From a virus: 23,507 bases of DNA. Position 1 is the first letter of the stretch. Each line of letters opens with the position of its first letter. Position numbers and translations under genes: made by a program. The notes under the pieces were generated by a model. The model saw nothing but the letters and a program-made list of their open reading frames with translations, was not told where the DNA came from and ran no database searches. The DNA lies in the IMG/VR virus record IMGVR_UViG_3300043544_000026, positions 1 through 23,507 of that record; one strand, 5' to 3'. Positions 7,432 to 14,893 of this stretch are shown here, piece by piece.

Positions 7432-8394
7432 CTATGCTCCTTGCTTTATCACCGCCCAGGCCCCGTCAAATAGGGGCTTAGCATTGAATCTTTCCGTAGC
7501 CCTCAAAGCTATTGCATCGTTCTGCAGCAGATTGATTGTCCCCACGTTGCCGGTATTAAATGTATCCATTCTTACGCCTGGCACGTATGCGAATCCCACG
7601 GCGTCGAAGCTTCCGAAGAGCAAATAATGGTTTTGTGGAAACATTTCGTCCTTCAGTTTGATGTACGGGTAGCCCATAATTGTTTTGATACCGCCCTGGA
7701 AGTCGAAGAGTGGCCTATTGGCAGAATCCTTCAACTTAAGGATCTGTGAATAAGCGCTCTGGCTGAGAAGCCACATTGCTGTGGAGTCATAATTGGACGA
7801 GATCGCTCCGACAACATCCGCCAGCTTGTCGTAGGTGATTCCGGAGAGTCCGTTTACGGTCACCACGGTTGTCATGGTGCTTTCTGCCACGTTTGATATC
7901 CCTATCGAATCTTCTTTCTTTGCCAATGCCAGGGCTATGGTCCGGGTGATCCAGTTTGTTATATCCCATGACTCCAGCATTTCGTTTGTAACGACCACGA
8001 GGGCTGCAATCTTCCGCAGTGTAAAATCTGCGAGTGAAAGGTTTAAATTCAGCTCTGGAATGGTACCCAGTTCGCTTGTGTCATAAGCTATCGCCTCTGC
8101 ACCCACAGGCACTTTAGTATCCCTCTTTGCCTCTATGAGGATTGCCTTTTGACGGAAGATTCCGTATTTGCCCATCGATGTCAAAACGTCCGCATAAAGT
8201 TCTGCAGGTATCTGTGTTCCGGAAAGACTCAGGGCTTTTCTTATGGTTTCTTTCCACATTTCCGCTTTCTGGATTTCCTTTCTGGATTCCGGCTCTGGCT
8301 TTTGAGCCATTTCTTTTATTTTCTGGTCAAATATCTCTGCGACCTTTTTTTCTAAGTCCTCTAAGGTCATCTCAATGTATTTTTCGTCTGCCAT
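7432..8394 (-). CDS. Major capsid protein (HK97 fold)
   Basis: The product has 320 residues and assembles into the icosahedral shell. AAGGA stands five bases before the ATG. Residues 1-60 are charged and helical (EDLEKKVAEIFDQKIKEMAQ), as in the scaffolding delta domain that the prohead protease removes in HK97-like phages. The remainder shows family features: an early strand with VPVGAEAIAYD around the E-loop, LSLADFTLRKIAALVVVTNE typical of the spine-helix entry, and a C-terminal IALRATERFNAKPLFDGAW found in many HK97-type capsids. It follows the protease gene directly, as expected. Confidence 0.92.
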   Translation of the reverse strand: MADEKYIEMTLEDLEKKVAEIFDQKIKEMAQKPEPESRKEIQKAEMWKETIRKALSLSGTQIPAELYADVLTSMGKYGIFRQKAILIEAKRDTKVPVGAEAIAYDTSELGTIPELNLNLSLADFTLRKIAALVVVTNEMLESWDITNWITRTIALALAKKEDSIGISNVAESTMTTVVTVNGLSGITYDKLADVVGAISSNYDSTAMWLLSQSAYSQILKLKDSANRPLFDFQGGIKTIMGYPYIKLKDEMFPQNHYLLFGSFDAVGFAYVPGVRMDTFNTGNVGTINLLQNDAIALRATERFNAKPLFDGAWAVIKQGA

Positions 8395-8410
8395 TTTTCC
8401 TTCTCTCCTC

Positions 8411-9556
8411 TTACTTTTTGATTTTAATCCTGACCCTGGTCCCTTTCACGTCCCCTTTATTATCCTGGCTGCCATCTCTGAGGGTTGCCGCCTCTGATGG
8501 CTCCGCCTTTAATGTGGGGACAACGTCAAGGATCAGGTTCTTAAGCCTTTCTACTTGCTCAACTGCTTGTGATATGTTTTTCTGCACTGCTTCATTGTGG
8601 TTTAAAATCTCCTCTAAATAAAACCGTATCTCTTCCGGCGTCCATGCATCTTCTGGGTTAGGTGGTTCGTTTCCATGATCCCTGTAATGCTTAGCCAGGT
8701 GCCTGTACACCCCATCCCAGTCCTCATCCGGAATGTCTACTCCGCCCCTGGCTCCGAATAACGAGGCCATGGCTGCTACAACACCCCGCCAGCACGTGAC
8801 AAGTTTGCCGTCCTTCACGTAGTGGTGTGGAAGCTTGTATGAGCTCAGCAGCTCTTTGTTTTCGTCGTCATACCATGCGAAGCCCTGGCGGTATTTCGAC
8901 CAATCAATTTTATCGGGGTCCCCTGATCCGTCAGATGAGGCCCACTTTCTTAGTTGGTCTCTGGACTTTGCTCCGTCCCAGGGTGTGTCGTCCGGTAGGA
9001 ATTCCACCTCATGAGGGGCTACTGCTCCCTTTGTGTTGTATATCAAGCGGTACGTCCTTTCTGCCAAATCCAGATTTTTTTTTGCCATTTCTAATATCAA
9101 AGCCTGCGGGTTTGCCGGAATCGAGACAATCGCTATTTCCATTAGCTCAGTTTTTGTGTAAATCCTCACCCCGTCCCTTGAATCCTCAAAATCGTACACC
9201 TTAAATGTGATCGACACTGCTTTGATGTACCCCTCTTTGATAAGTTCCCATAGGGTTTGGCTTAATTCCGTTTTCCTATGAAGCTGGATTTTCACCAAAA
9301 GCTTTGGTACGTCCTCTGTGACCTTCCGGATCCATAAAACCCGACCTACCGGGATTTCGTCCCAGTTGTGCATCCACGTTACCACTGGATTTTTTAAATA
9401 AGCGCTGTAATCCAGGCCGTCGATCTTGACGATCTCATTGTCTCTGTCCAGTACCTCTGCTGTTGCCACTGCTATAAACGATCCCTCAGCGTCGTTAAGT
9501 TCCTTAACGGCCATACGGCCCTCTATTTTTTCGATTTTCTTTTTAATGTCTTCCAT
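8411..9556 (-). CDS. Prohead maturation protease with an additional C-terminal domain
   Basis: The product has 381 residues. GGAGGG seven bases before the ATG is a strong ribosome site. Residues 20-160 are an HK97-type (U35/S78) serine protease: His63 in TWMHNWDEIPVGRV, Ser115 in IKAVSITFKVYDFE, and an acidic residue of ELMEIAIVSIPAN (Glu137 or Glu140). Residues about 183-300 form a separate compact block (WDGAKSRDQLRKWASSDGSG, YKLPHHYVKDGKLVTCWRGV, HLAKHYRDHGNEPP). I recognise this type of block as recurring in proteases and capsid-region proteins of other phages, but its function is not settled. The last 80 residues are helical then basic (VKGTRVRIKIKK). Expected job: cutting the capsid delta domain and possibly acting partly as scaffold. 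Confidence 0.88.
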   Translation of the reverse strand: MEDIKKKIEKIEGRMAVKELNDAEGSFIAVATAEVLDRDNEIVKIDGLDYSAYLKNPVVTWMHNWDEIPVGRVLWIRKVTEDVPKLLVKIQLHRKTELSQTLWELIKEGYIKAVSITFKVYDFEDSRDGVRIYTKTELMEIAIVSIPANPQALILEMAKKNLDLAERTYRLIYNTKGAVAPHEVEFLPDDTPWDGAKSRDQLRKWASSDGSGDPDKIDWSKYRQGFAWYDDENKELLSSYKLPHHYVKDGKLVTCWRGVVAAMASLFGARGGVDIPDEDWDGVYRHLAKHYRDHGNEPPNPEDAWTPEEIRFYLEEILNHNEAVQKNISQAVEQVERLKNLILDVVPTLKAEPSEAATLRDGSQDNKGDVKGTRVRIKIKK

Positions 9557-9569
9557 CTTTTGCCCTCCT

Positions 9570-11504
9570 CTATTCTGGACCTTCTGCCGGTACTATGGTG
9601 CACCGGCAATTTATGGTCTCTTCCGGTGGCGCATCCGGGTCGCCCGGGTACAAAATGGCAGCACCCGTTAAAGGCGATGTAAAATGATCTAAAACCCTTA
9701 CTATCTGCCCGTGTAGGGCCTGGTGAGAAGGCCGCACCCTCTCGTCGAGTGCTGTAAACCATTCCTTGTATTCCACATCGTTGGCAATTAAGGAATCTAA
9801 GGCCGCCATATTGCTCGTCCCTATGGTTTCTGTGCGTGCTATTCGCAGAGCCCGGTATTCGTCTGCGAAGTTGAAGATATCCGCTATTCTGTCTGCTATC
9901 TCATCCATCGTTTCGCCATTCTGGATGCCTGTTACTATGGCTTCACGGATTTGTCGTTCCGTTACGTCATTGATGAGGTTAATCCTGATAATCCTGTTTA
10001 GGGCCGCCTGTAAAAATGCCGGGCTTATGTTTGGTGAGTTGAGTCTGAAAATGCTAATAAATTGGTATGCCCGCTCTAAGTATGCCCTTGCCAATGTTTC
10101 ACGCAGCTCTGCTTCGTAGTCTGCTGCAGCTTCATTCAAAATCAAGGTGATCATTCCGAAGTCCTTAGTAACGCCGGCGGGTGCGTTCTTAAACCTTTCT
10201 ATGAAGTCCAGGACTGCCCGGCGCTGAGCCTTAAAAATGCGGCGCCATATCTTCGTTATGGTAGGCTCTACCTCTCTTAATTGTTCCACCATGTTTTCCC
10301 AGTTCTTTGTTTTTATGTCGTCTACATCCTTTCTGTGTCCTTGAGGTAGCCTTGCCGGGTTTTGTGCCGCCATAGGCATTAGGTTGGCTGGCATGAAGGG
10401 TCGGTTTCCGTATGCTACTGCTTCCATTCCCTCCATTTGGCGCACTTCGTTTATGGTGATGACCCCTCTATCCAGGTAGGCTGTGATTTTTTGCAGCTCA
10501 AACTCTTCATCGATCAAGTCCGGAATGCGAAGTTCTAAAGTGTAACCCTTAAGTCCCAGCGTTTCGTCTATAAGTTCCGCTTGCAGGCTTTGTTCAATGA
10601 ATTTTACCAGCGGTGCTACGGTGTTGTCCCGGAATGTGCGCCTGGCTTCCAACCCGTTAGCCCGGTTAACGTCTTTATACACCCCGAGGACGGCTGGCGG
10701 GACGCCAAATTTTACGAGGATGTCGTCTCTGATTGATTCTGCTGCTGCTATAAGTTGCATCTGCTCTGGCGTCCTTTCTAACTGCACCGCTTGTGCTTTT
10801 GGAATAATGGGAATACTTCCTTCCAATTTTGCCAGCGAGATTTGTTCTTTAACCAGCCGAGCAGCTCCACTGTCCTCTACTGCCAACGCTTGCATAGGTA
10901 TGGGCTTGCCGAGGATTTCCTTTAATACGTTTTGGAATTTGTCCTGTAGGTTCAAAGACTTAAGGATGGCTTCAAGTTTTGAATAGCTTTCAAAATTCTT
11001 AAAGGGATGTGGAATTCTGAGGTAGATAATCTCATCCGGCCTGTACGTAACGACGCCGGTGATGGCTGTGTATTCAAACCCGAGGAGCTCCGTTCCGTCT
11101 GGGGATGTTTGGATCCTCACGGCTGTGGGGTCTGGTATGATGTAAAAGTCGCCATCCTTGTATCTTATCAGGCACTTTCCGGCTGCCAAAAGGTGAAAGG
11201 CGATTTTGTACATAAAAACGGGGCCGTGTTCGTACTTGTTTGGTCTTGTAAAAAATTTTTTAACCGGATCTTTTTCCACAGGATGTCCGTCCGGGTCGTA
11301 TAAGCGTGCCTCAAGTGAGAATAGTTGTTCTGCTATCTTACTGATGGCTACGTAGGTCCAATCCGTTAAAGCCCTAATCTGCAGTAGCGAGGTGGTGGGC
11401 ACGGCCTCAAAATCATCCGGGTTTGTGTGGTAGTTTGAAATTGCCAGGCTCTTTGCAGCCACTTGTTTTTCGTTCGTCTTTTTTGTTTTAAAAAGGCTAA
11501 ACAT
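9570..11504 (-). CDS. Portal protein fused to a Mu gpF-like head morphogenesis domain
   Basis: The product has 644 residues. Residues about 1-400 are a portal of the HK97 type: ALTDWTYVAISKIAEQ near the start, KKFFTRPNKYEHGPVFMYKI, and GVPPAVLGVYKDVNRANGLE in the stem region; it forms the dodecameric DNA gate. Residues about 400-644 are a minor head domain of the Mu F type, ending with ARTETIGTSNMAALDS (from residue 556), a W-x-x-x-x-D-E-R-V-R-x-x-H segment and a closing INCRCTIVP. These parts are separate genes in Mu-like phages; here one frame holds both with no stop. The 39-bp AT-rich gap upstream (11505-11543) gives only a weak ribosome site, AAAGGG far from the ATG. Confidence 0.92.
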   Translation of the reverse strand: MFSLFKTKKTNEKQVAAKSLAISNYHTNPDDFEAVPTTSLLQIRALTDWTYVAISKIAEQLFSLEARLYDPDGHPVEKDPVKKFFTRPNKYEHGPVFMYKIAFHLLAAGKCLIRYKDGDFYIIPDPTAVRIQTSPDGTELLGFEYTAITGVVTYRPDEIIYLRIPHPFKNFESYSKLEAILKSLNLQDKFQNVLKEILGKPIPMQALAVEDSGAARLVKEQISLAKLEGSIPIIPKAQAVQLERTPEQMQLIAAAESIRDDILVKFGVPPAVLGVYKDVNRANGLEARRTFRDNTVAPLVKFIEQSLQAELIDETLGLKGYTLELRIPDLIDEEFELQKITAYLDRGVITINEVRQMEGMEAVAYGNRPFMPANLMPMAAQNPARLPQGHRKDVDDIKTKNWENMVEQLREVEPTITKIWRRIFKAQRRAVLDFIERFKNAPAGVTKDFGMITLILNEAAADYEAELRETLARAYLERAYQFISIFRLNSPNISPAFLQAALNRIIRINLINDVTERQIREAIVTGIQNGETMDEIADRIADIFNFADEYRALRIARTETIGTSNMAALDSLIANDVEYKEWFTALDERVRPSHQALHGQIVRVLDHFTSPLTGAAILYPGDPDAPPEETINCRCTIVPAEGPE

Positions 11505-11543
11505 GTTTTAAATTTTAAACCCTTTTTGTGAAAGTTCAAAAGT

Positions 11544-12770
11544 TCAAATGTCGACGTAAAGTATGCCGACTTCGTTTCCTCTATGGCTAAACGCTGCGTA
11601 TCTCAGTGCATCCATACAGTGGTCGTTGTATTTGGCCGGTAGTTCCTTGTGCTCATCCTGGTAACTGTAGGACTCAATTTCTTTAATCGTGGCAGTGCAT
11701 TTATTGAGGATTCTGATTTTTTTGGTTTGAAGGTAGCCAATTCCGGGCAGCACGTCGTTTTTTGCCTTTGTTACTACGACCCCGAGTGGATCTAATGCAG
11801 TTTGAAGCTCCACTATCTTATCCGGCGCCGATGGGTCTGCGTATGCGACGAGTATCTTTTTCCTTTTTAGAATTTCCTTGTCTAATTTCAACTCTACCAG
11901 CCTATCCGCTATGATCCTTGCAAATTCCTTAATGGTCCGTCGTGTCACGTAGATTTCGTCGAGGACCCAGATCTCATCATCACGGAAGCCGACGAGAAGG
12001 AAGACGGACGGGTTTATGAATCCAAAGTCAACGCCGGCTGCCAAGTCCTCAAAATCTGCCAGGTCGCACGGCATTTCCGCCTCAACCGTCCAGTTCTGGT
12101 AGACAAGGTTTGAAGGTCTGGCCCAGTTCCCTTCTGCGTAGACTTGCCACAAGGCTTCGTTGATGTCTTTAAGTCCCATAAGCTTCTGCCTGTACTCTTC
12201 CGGAATGAATACGTTGTCCCGGTATGTCACCTTTTTTATCCTTGCGTTAGGGTCTTTGCGGTCAAAGAATCGTTGCCGTAGCCAATGGGTGACCATTATG
12301 GGGTTGAAGGTGAGGATAATTTGGTAATACCCCGCTGGGTGCGGGTGTCGTACCCGCAGGTCGACTTGTTCAAATTCGTCTGCCGTTAAATCTGTTGCCT
12401 CTTCAATCCACGCACTGGTAATTCCGGCGATACTCTTCAGCTTTTCCGGATCATCAAGGCCTGCGAAGAGGATTAGGTTTCCGTTTACTGCCTCTATTCG
12501 CATTTCGTTGTCCTTTACTTTAAAAAGTGGTCCCAGTCCGGCATCTGCTATGACGTCTTTAACCTGTTGGAATGCGGAATATCGCAAGGTGCGGGCCACC
12601 TTTCTGACTACGAGGATTCTGCTTCCGGGTTCTGTCAATGTCCGCAGTATAATCTTTTGTGCTGCAAAATAAGACTTGCCAGCCCCGGCGCCCCCGTAAA
12701 TCAAAAGGTACCGGTGTTTGTCGTACAAAAGGTCGCCGTAGGCTTCGTTTATTTTGATCCGTACTTCCAT
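11544..12770 (-). CDS. terL: Terminase large subunit
   Basis: The product has 408 residues and is the ATP-driven packaging motor and genome-cutting nuclease. Walker A is GGAGAGKS at residues 26-33 and Walker B is in SAWIEEA at 119-125. A coupling segment LTFNPIMVTHWL follows at 153-164. The RNase H-like nuclease has its acidic residues in AGVDFGFINPS (Asp248), VAYADPSAPD (Asp312) and the closing NDHCMDALRYA (Asp383 and Asp387). The length is typical of compact TerL proteins. It starts three bases after the small-subunit stop and is followed by the portal. Packaging type (pac, cos or terminal repeats) cannot be decided from this. Confidence 0.95.
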   Translation of the reverse strand: MEVRIKINEAYGDLLYDKHRYLLIYGGAGAGKSYFAAQKIILRTLTEPGSRILVVRKVARTLRYSAFQQVKDVIADAGLGPLFKVKDNEMRIEAVNGNLILFAGLDDPEKLKSIAGITSAWIEEATDLTADEFEQVDLRVRHPHPAGYYQIILTFNPIMVTHWLRQRFFDRKDPNARIKKVTYRDNVFIPEEYRQKLMGLKDINEALWQVYAEGNWARPSNLVYQNWTVEAEMPCDLADFEDLAAGVDFGFINPSVFLLVGFRDDEIWVLDEIYVTRRTIKEFARIIADRLVELKLDKEILKRKKILVAYADPSAPDKIVELQTALDPLGVVVTKAKNDVLPGIGYLQTKKIRILNKCTATIKEIESYSYQDEHKELPAKYNDHCMDALRYAAFSHRGNEVGILYVDI

Positions 12771-12773
12771 TCG

Positions 12774-13265
12774 TTAGTCGTCGGTGCGGCTTTTCATTTC
12801 GATTATGATGCGCAGCTCGTTGTCGACGCTCTGGTCGTAATTGGAATATTTTAGGGCAAGTTCTAAGGCCTTAAGTGCCTCTTGTGGCTCTAAAAACTCG
12901 CCAGCTTGTTTCTTCGCACGTAAGCTTTCAATTGCCAGGTTTCTGATTTCTGTTAGGAGCAAGTAATCCTCTTTTTTTCGCCTGGCTATGGCTTCCTTAT
13001 ATATTTCGTCGATTCTTTGCTCCTTTGCTTTTTCCTTCTCAACTGTTGCTGCTACGATGCCTTTTTTTATCGCCTCTTCCCATAGAATCATCCAGCCGTA
13101 CCGCTCCGCCCATCGCCGTATCGTCTCATGGTGGATATTGCAGGCATATTTCTGTCGCAGCAGTGTCGCAATTGCCCGTAGGCTATACTTTCTGTTGCCT
13201 TTTTCGTCAGGCGTTAAGAAAAGGCTTTTAGCCTCTTCAATCATCTCTGTCTTTTTGATGTTCAT
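12774..13265 (-). CDS. terS: Terminase small subunit
   Basis: The product has 163 residues. It binds the packaging site and hands DNA to the large subunit. Residues about 25-55 form a helix-turn-helix (YSLRAIATLLRQKYACNIHH, then ETIRRWAERYGW), and residues 70-150 are long charged helices of the kind that build the oligomeric ring. AGGGAG lies six to seven bases before the ATG. The ATG (13265-13263) also overlaps TGA 13264-13262, the end of an out-of-frame methyltransferase remnant, an old ATGA coupling junction. Confidence 0.88.
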   Translation of the reverse strand: MNIKKTEMIEEAKSLFLTPDEKGNRKYSLRAIATLLRQKYACNIHHETIRRWAERYGWMILWEEAIKKGIVAATVEKEKAKEQRIDEIYKEAIARRKKEDYLLLTEIRNLAIESLRAKKQAGEFLEPQEALKALELALKYSNYDQSVDNELRIIIEMKSRTDD

Positions 13266-13330
13266 TGGTTGGCTCCCTGTATCTTAACTGCTTTTTGTCC
13301 TGTAAATTTTTCCCAGCGCCAGATTATCAG
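13262..13330 (-). pseudogene. Out-of-frame remnant of the methyltransferase C-terminus
   Basis: In the frame one base back from the methyltransferase reading frame, the bases just before the small-terminase start read LIIWRWEKFTGQKAVKIQGA and end at TGA 13264-13262. The phrase RWEKFTGQKAV looks like the extreme C-terminus of ParB-methyltransferases (family knowledge from memory). It implies a deletion that removed motif I and shifted the frame, leaving this end in place. Confidence 0.6.
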
Positions 13331-14234
13331 CTGGCAATTCTTTTGTCTTTTTGCCTGTAATTATCTGCTCATGGTGTCTGGAATAGTCAGCCCATCCTAT
13401 GACCGGCGCATTTTTGATCCAGACTATGGTGGTTGAAACCTTAAAGCCGACCTTTTTCAGGGTATCCATAAAGACTCCAAGCGATGACCAGCCGCTGCAG
13501 ATGTAAAATGCGGCCCCTGGGCGTAGTGCTTTCCATACGTTTCGCATCCAGTTTTCTGTAAATTCCTTAAAGTCGTCCTGTGGCAAGTCGTCATTAGAGA
13601 CCTTACCCAGTACGCTTTCGTATCCAACTCCGTATGGTGGATCTGTGAAGAGCAGGTCTGCGTGGTTTCCTTCCATCAAGGCTTCGTATGTTTCACATCG
13701 TGTAGCGTCCCCGCATATTAGCCTATGTCTACCCAGTGCGTACATGTCCCCGGGTTTGACTTTCACGTCCTCTGTGGTTGGTATGGGTTCTTTTTCTAAC
13801 TTGTATGTGTCCCCTTTTAAAAATGCCTCATCGGTGATTATGTTTTCCAATTCAATGGTATCAAAGCCTGCCAGTTCGATTTCCGGTGTGTCGAGGTCGA
13901 TGATAAACTCACGTACCAGGTCGGGGTCGAATTGACCATGAATTTTATTGAGAGCAAGGTTAAGTGCCTTTTCCTTGTTTTTGGGGAGATCCACAATAAC
14001 AACCGGTACCTTTTCAACTCCAAGTTCTTTAATCGCTTGTAGTCGCATATTTCCGCCGATCACTTCACCTTGCTTGTTAATGACCAGTGGGTCCACAATT
14101 CCGAATTCCCGGATCGAGTTAAGAAGTTGCGCATAGGTTTTACCATCCATCTTTCTGGGATTGCCAGGGTATGGCCTAAGTCTTTCCACATCCCAGATTT
14201 CCACTTTAAAGAAATCATTAATTGTGTCCGGCAT
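13284..14234 (-). CDS. ParB-like nuclease / DNA methyltransferase fusion, C-terminally truncated
   Basis: The product has 316 residues. GGGGGG four bases before the ATG is a strong ribosome site. Residues 10-100 are a ParB/Srx-type domain with IGGNMRLQAIKELG (59-72, the G-G-x-x-R loop). Residues 165-295 are a methyltransferase half with RLICGDATRCETYEALM, the catalytic FTDPPYGVGY (DPPY at 198-201), an NDD segment, LRPGAAFYIC and HHEQIITGKK. The usual remainder, including the SAM-binding D-P-F-x-G-S-G-T motif, is absent and the frame ends in an unrelated-looking tail. Motif order and length indicate a missing stretch. Catalysis is therefore unlikely unless a partner supplies it; the ParB part could still act. 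Intact relatives modify phage DNA against restriction. Confidence 0.85.
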   Translation of the reverse strand: MPDTINDFFKVEIWDVERLRPYPGNPRKMDGKTYAQLLNSIREFGIVDPLVINKQGEVIGGNMRLQAIKELGVEKVPVVIVDLPKNKEKALNLALNKIHGQFDPDLVREFIIDLDTPEIELAGFDTIELENIITDEAFLKGDTYKLEKEPIPTTEDVKVKPGDMYALGRHRLICGDATRCETYEALMEGNHADLLFTDPPYGVGYESVLGKVSNDDLPQDDFKEFTENWMRNVWKALRPGAAFYICSGWSSLGVFMDTLKKVGFKVSTTIVWIKNAPVIGWADYSRHHEQIITGKKTKELPADNLALGKIYRTKSS

Positions 14235-14235
14235 T

Positions 14236-14544
14236 TTACCCCCCTTTAACTCTTTGTAGAAGTTTAAAGTAATCTTCGGCAGGCAGAATAACCCACCAAT
14301 CCTGCCGGTCTTCTCTAATAAAACAGCCCCGGAATTTAACCAGGTCTTCTTTTATCTTATTGTTCAACGCTCTTTTCCACCGCTTTACGCCGTATACTCT
14401 GCCTTCGATGATTATATCGCCTTTGAATCCTTCAGAGGCTCCACTTAGCGGGATCCTGGTTGCAGCCAAGCCCATATTCCGGGCATATGCTACCAGCTCT
14501 AACTCACCGGTTTTTCCCTTTCTGCGGCTCTTCCTTCCACTCAT
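14236..14544 (-). CDS. Hjc-like Holliday junction resolvase / small PD-(D/E)XK nuclease
   Basis: I chose the ATG at 14542-14544 (MSGRKSRRKGK), which has GGAG five bases upstream. The longer upstream frame runs deep inside the preceding gene without a better site. The product has 102 residues and overlaps the previous gene by 41 nt. It has the layout of archaeal-type Hjc and similar phage resolvases: a basic start, GKTGELELVAYARNMG (the Glu motif), LSGASEGFKGDIIIEG (the catalytic Asp motif) and VKRWKRAL. The Glu of the E-x-K motif that normally precedes this Lys is not visible; the local sequence is VYGVKRWK. The likely job is to resolve branched DNA before packaging, though activity is uncertain. 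Confidence 0.72.
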   Translation of the reverse strand: MSGRKSRRKGKTGELELVAYARNMGLAATRIPLSGASEGFKGDIIIEGRVYGVKRWKRALNNKIKEDLVKFRGCFIREDRQDWWVILPAEDYFKLLQRVKGG

Positions 14545-14893
14545 TTTGTCTCCATTTTCTATCCATTTTGTTAATTTCCGCTGATATCCAGGCAGCAAGC
14601 GTAAGCTTCTTAAATCTACGATCCAACTCTGAAACAATGCAAGGGATGGGTGTCCAGGTCTTTGTCATGCCCTGGTGTACCCTGGAGATCCTTTCTATTG
14701 TCCTGTAGTCACTGGAGAGTTCCACAAGGATTTCTAATGCATCCTGTGGGTCGACGTTTCTGGGATCGAGGCCCCTCTTTTTTGCACGGTATCTCATGAT
14801 ACTCCGGATGGTTTCGTCGGGCCCTTGTGTCCGTGGCTTAGTGAAGTCGAAGTAGTACCCCTTTTCCTCGTGCCATTTTATAAAGTATATCAT
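14504..14893 (-). CDS. Conserved-looking protein of unknown function
   Basis: The product has 129 residues, and its ATG overlaps the initiator-like gene stop as ATGA. I do not recognise the family. It begins with an aromatic strand section (MIYFIKWHEEKGYYFDFTKP), followed by helices rich in Arg and Asp (ETIRSIMRYRAKKRGLDPRN). A further helical part follows (LTLAAWISAEINKMDRKWRQ), then a very charged C-terminus that overlaps the resolvase start by 41 nt. Position between replication and recombination genes and tight coupling suggest an accessory role in DNA metabolism; no catalytic motif supports anything more specific. Confidence 0.7.
   Translation of the reverse strand: MIYFIKWHEEKGYYFDFTKPRTQGPDETIRSIMRYRAKKRGLDPRNVDPQDALEILVELSSDYRTIERISRVHQGMTKTWTPIPCIVSELDRRFKKLTLAAWISAEINKMDRKWRQNEWKEEPQKGKNR

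Noticed and set aside
11505-11543. AT-rich near-palindromic gap before the portal gene as a promoter
   Set aside because: No TTGACA-like box at proper spacing could be found on the minus strand, so it is left as an AT-rich leader of unknown role.
14545-14637. Longer start for the resolvase at 14637
   Set aside because: It would overlap the previous gene by 134 nt and has no convincing ribosome site; the internal ATG at 14544 has GGAG at five bases and matches the family's N-terminus.
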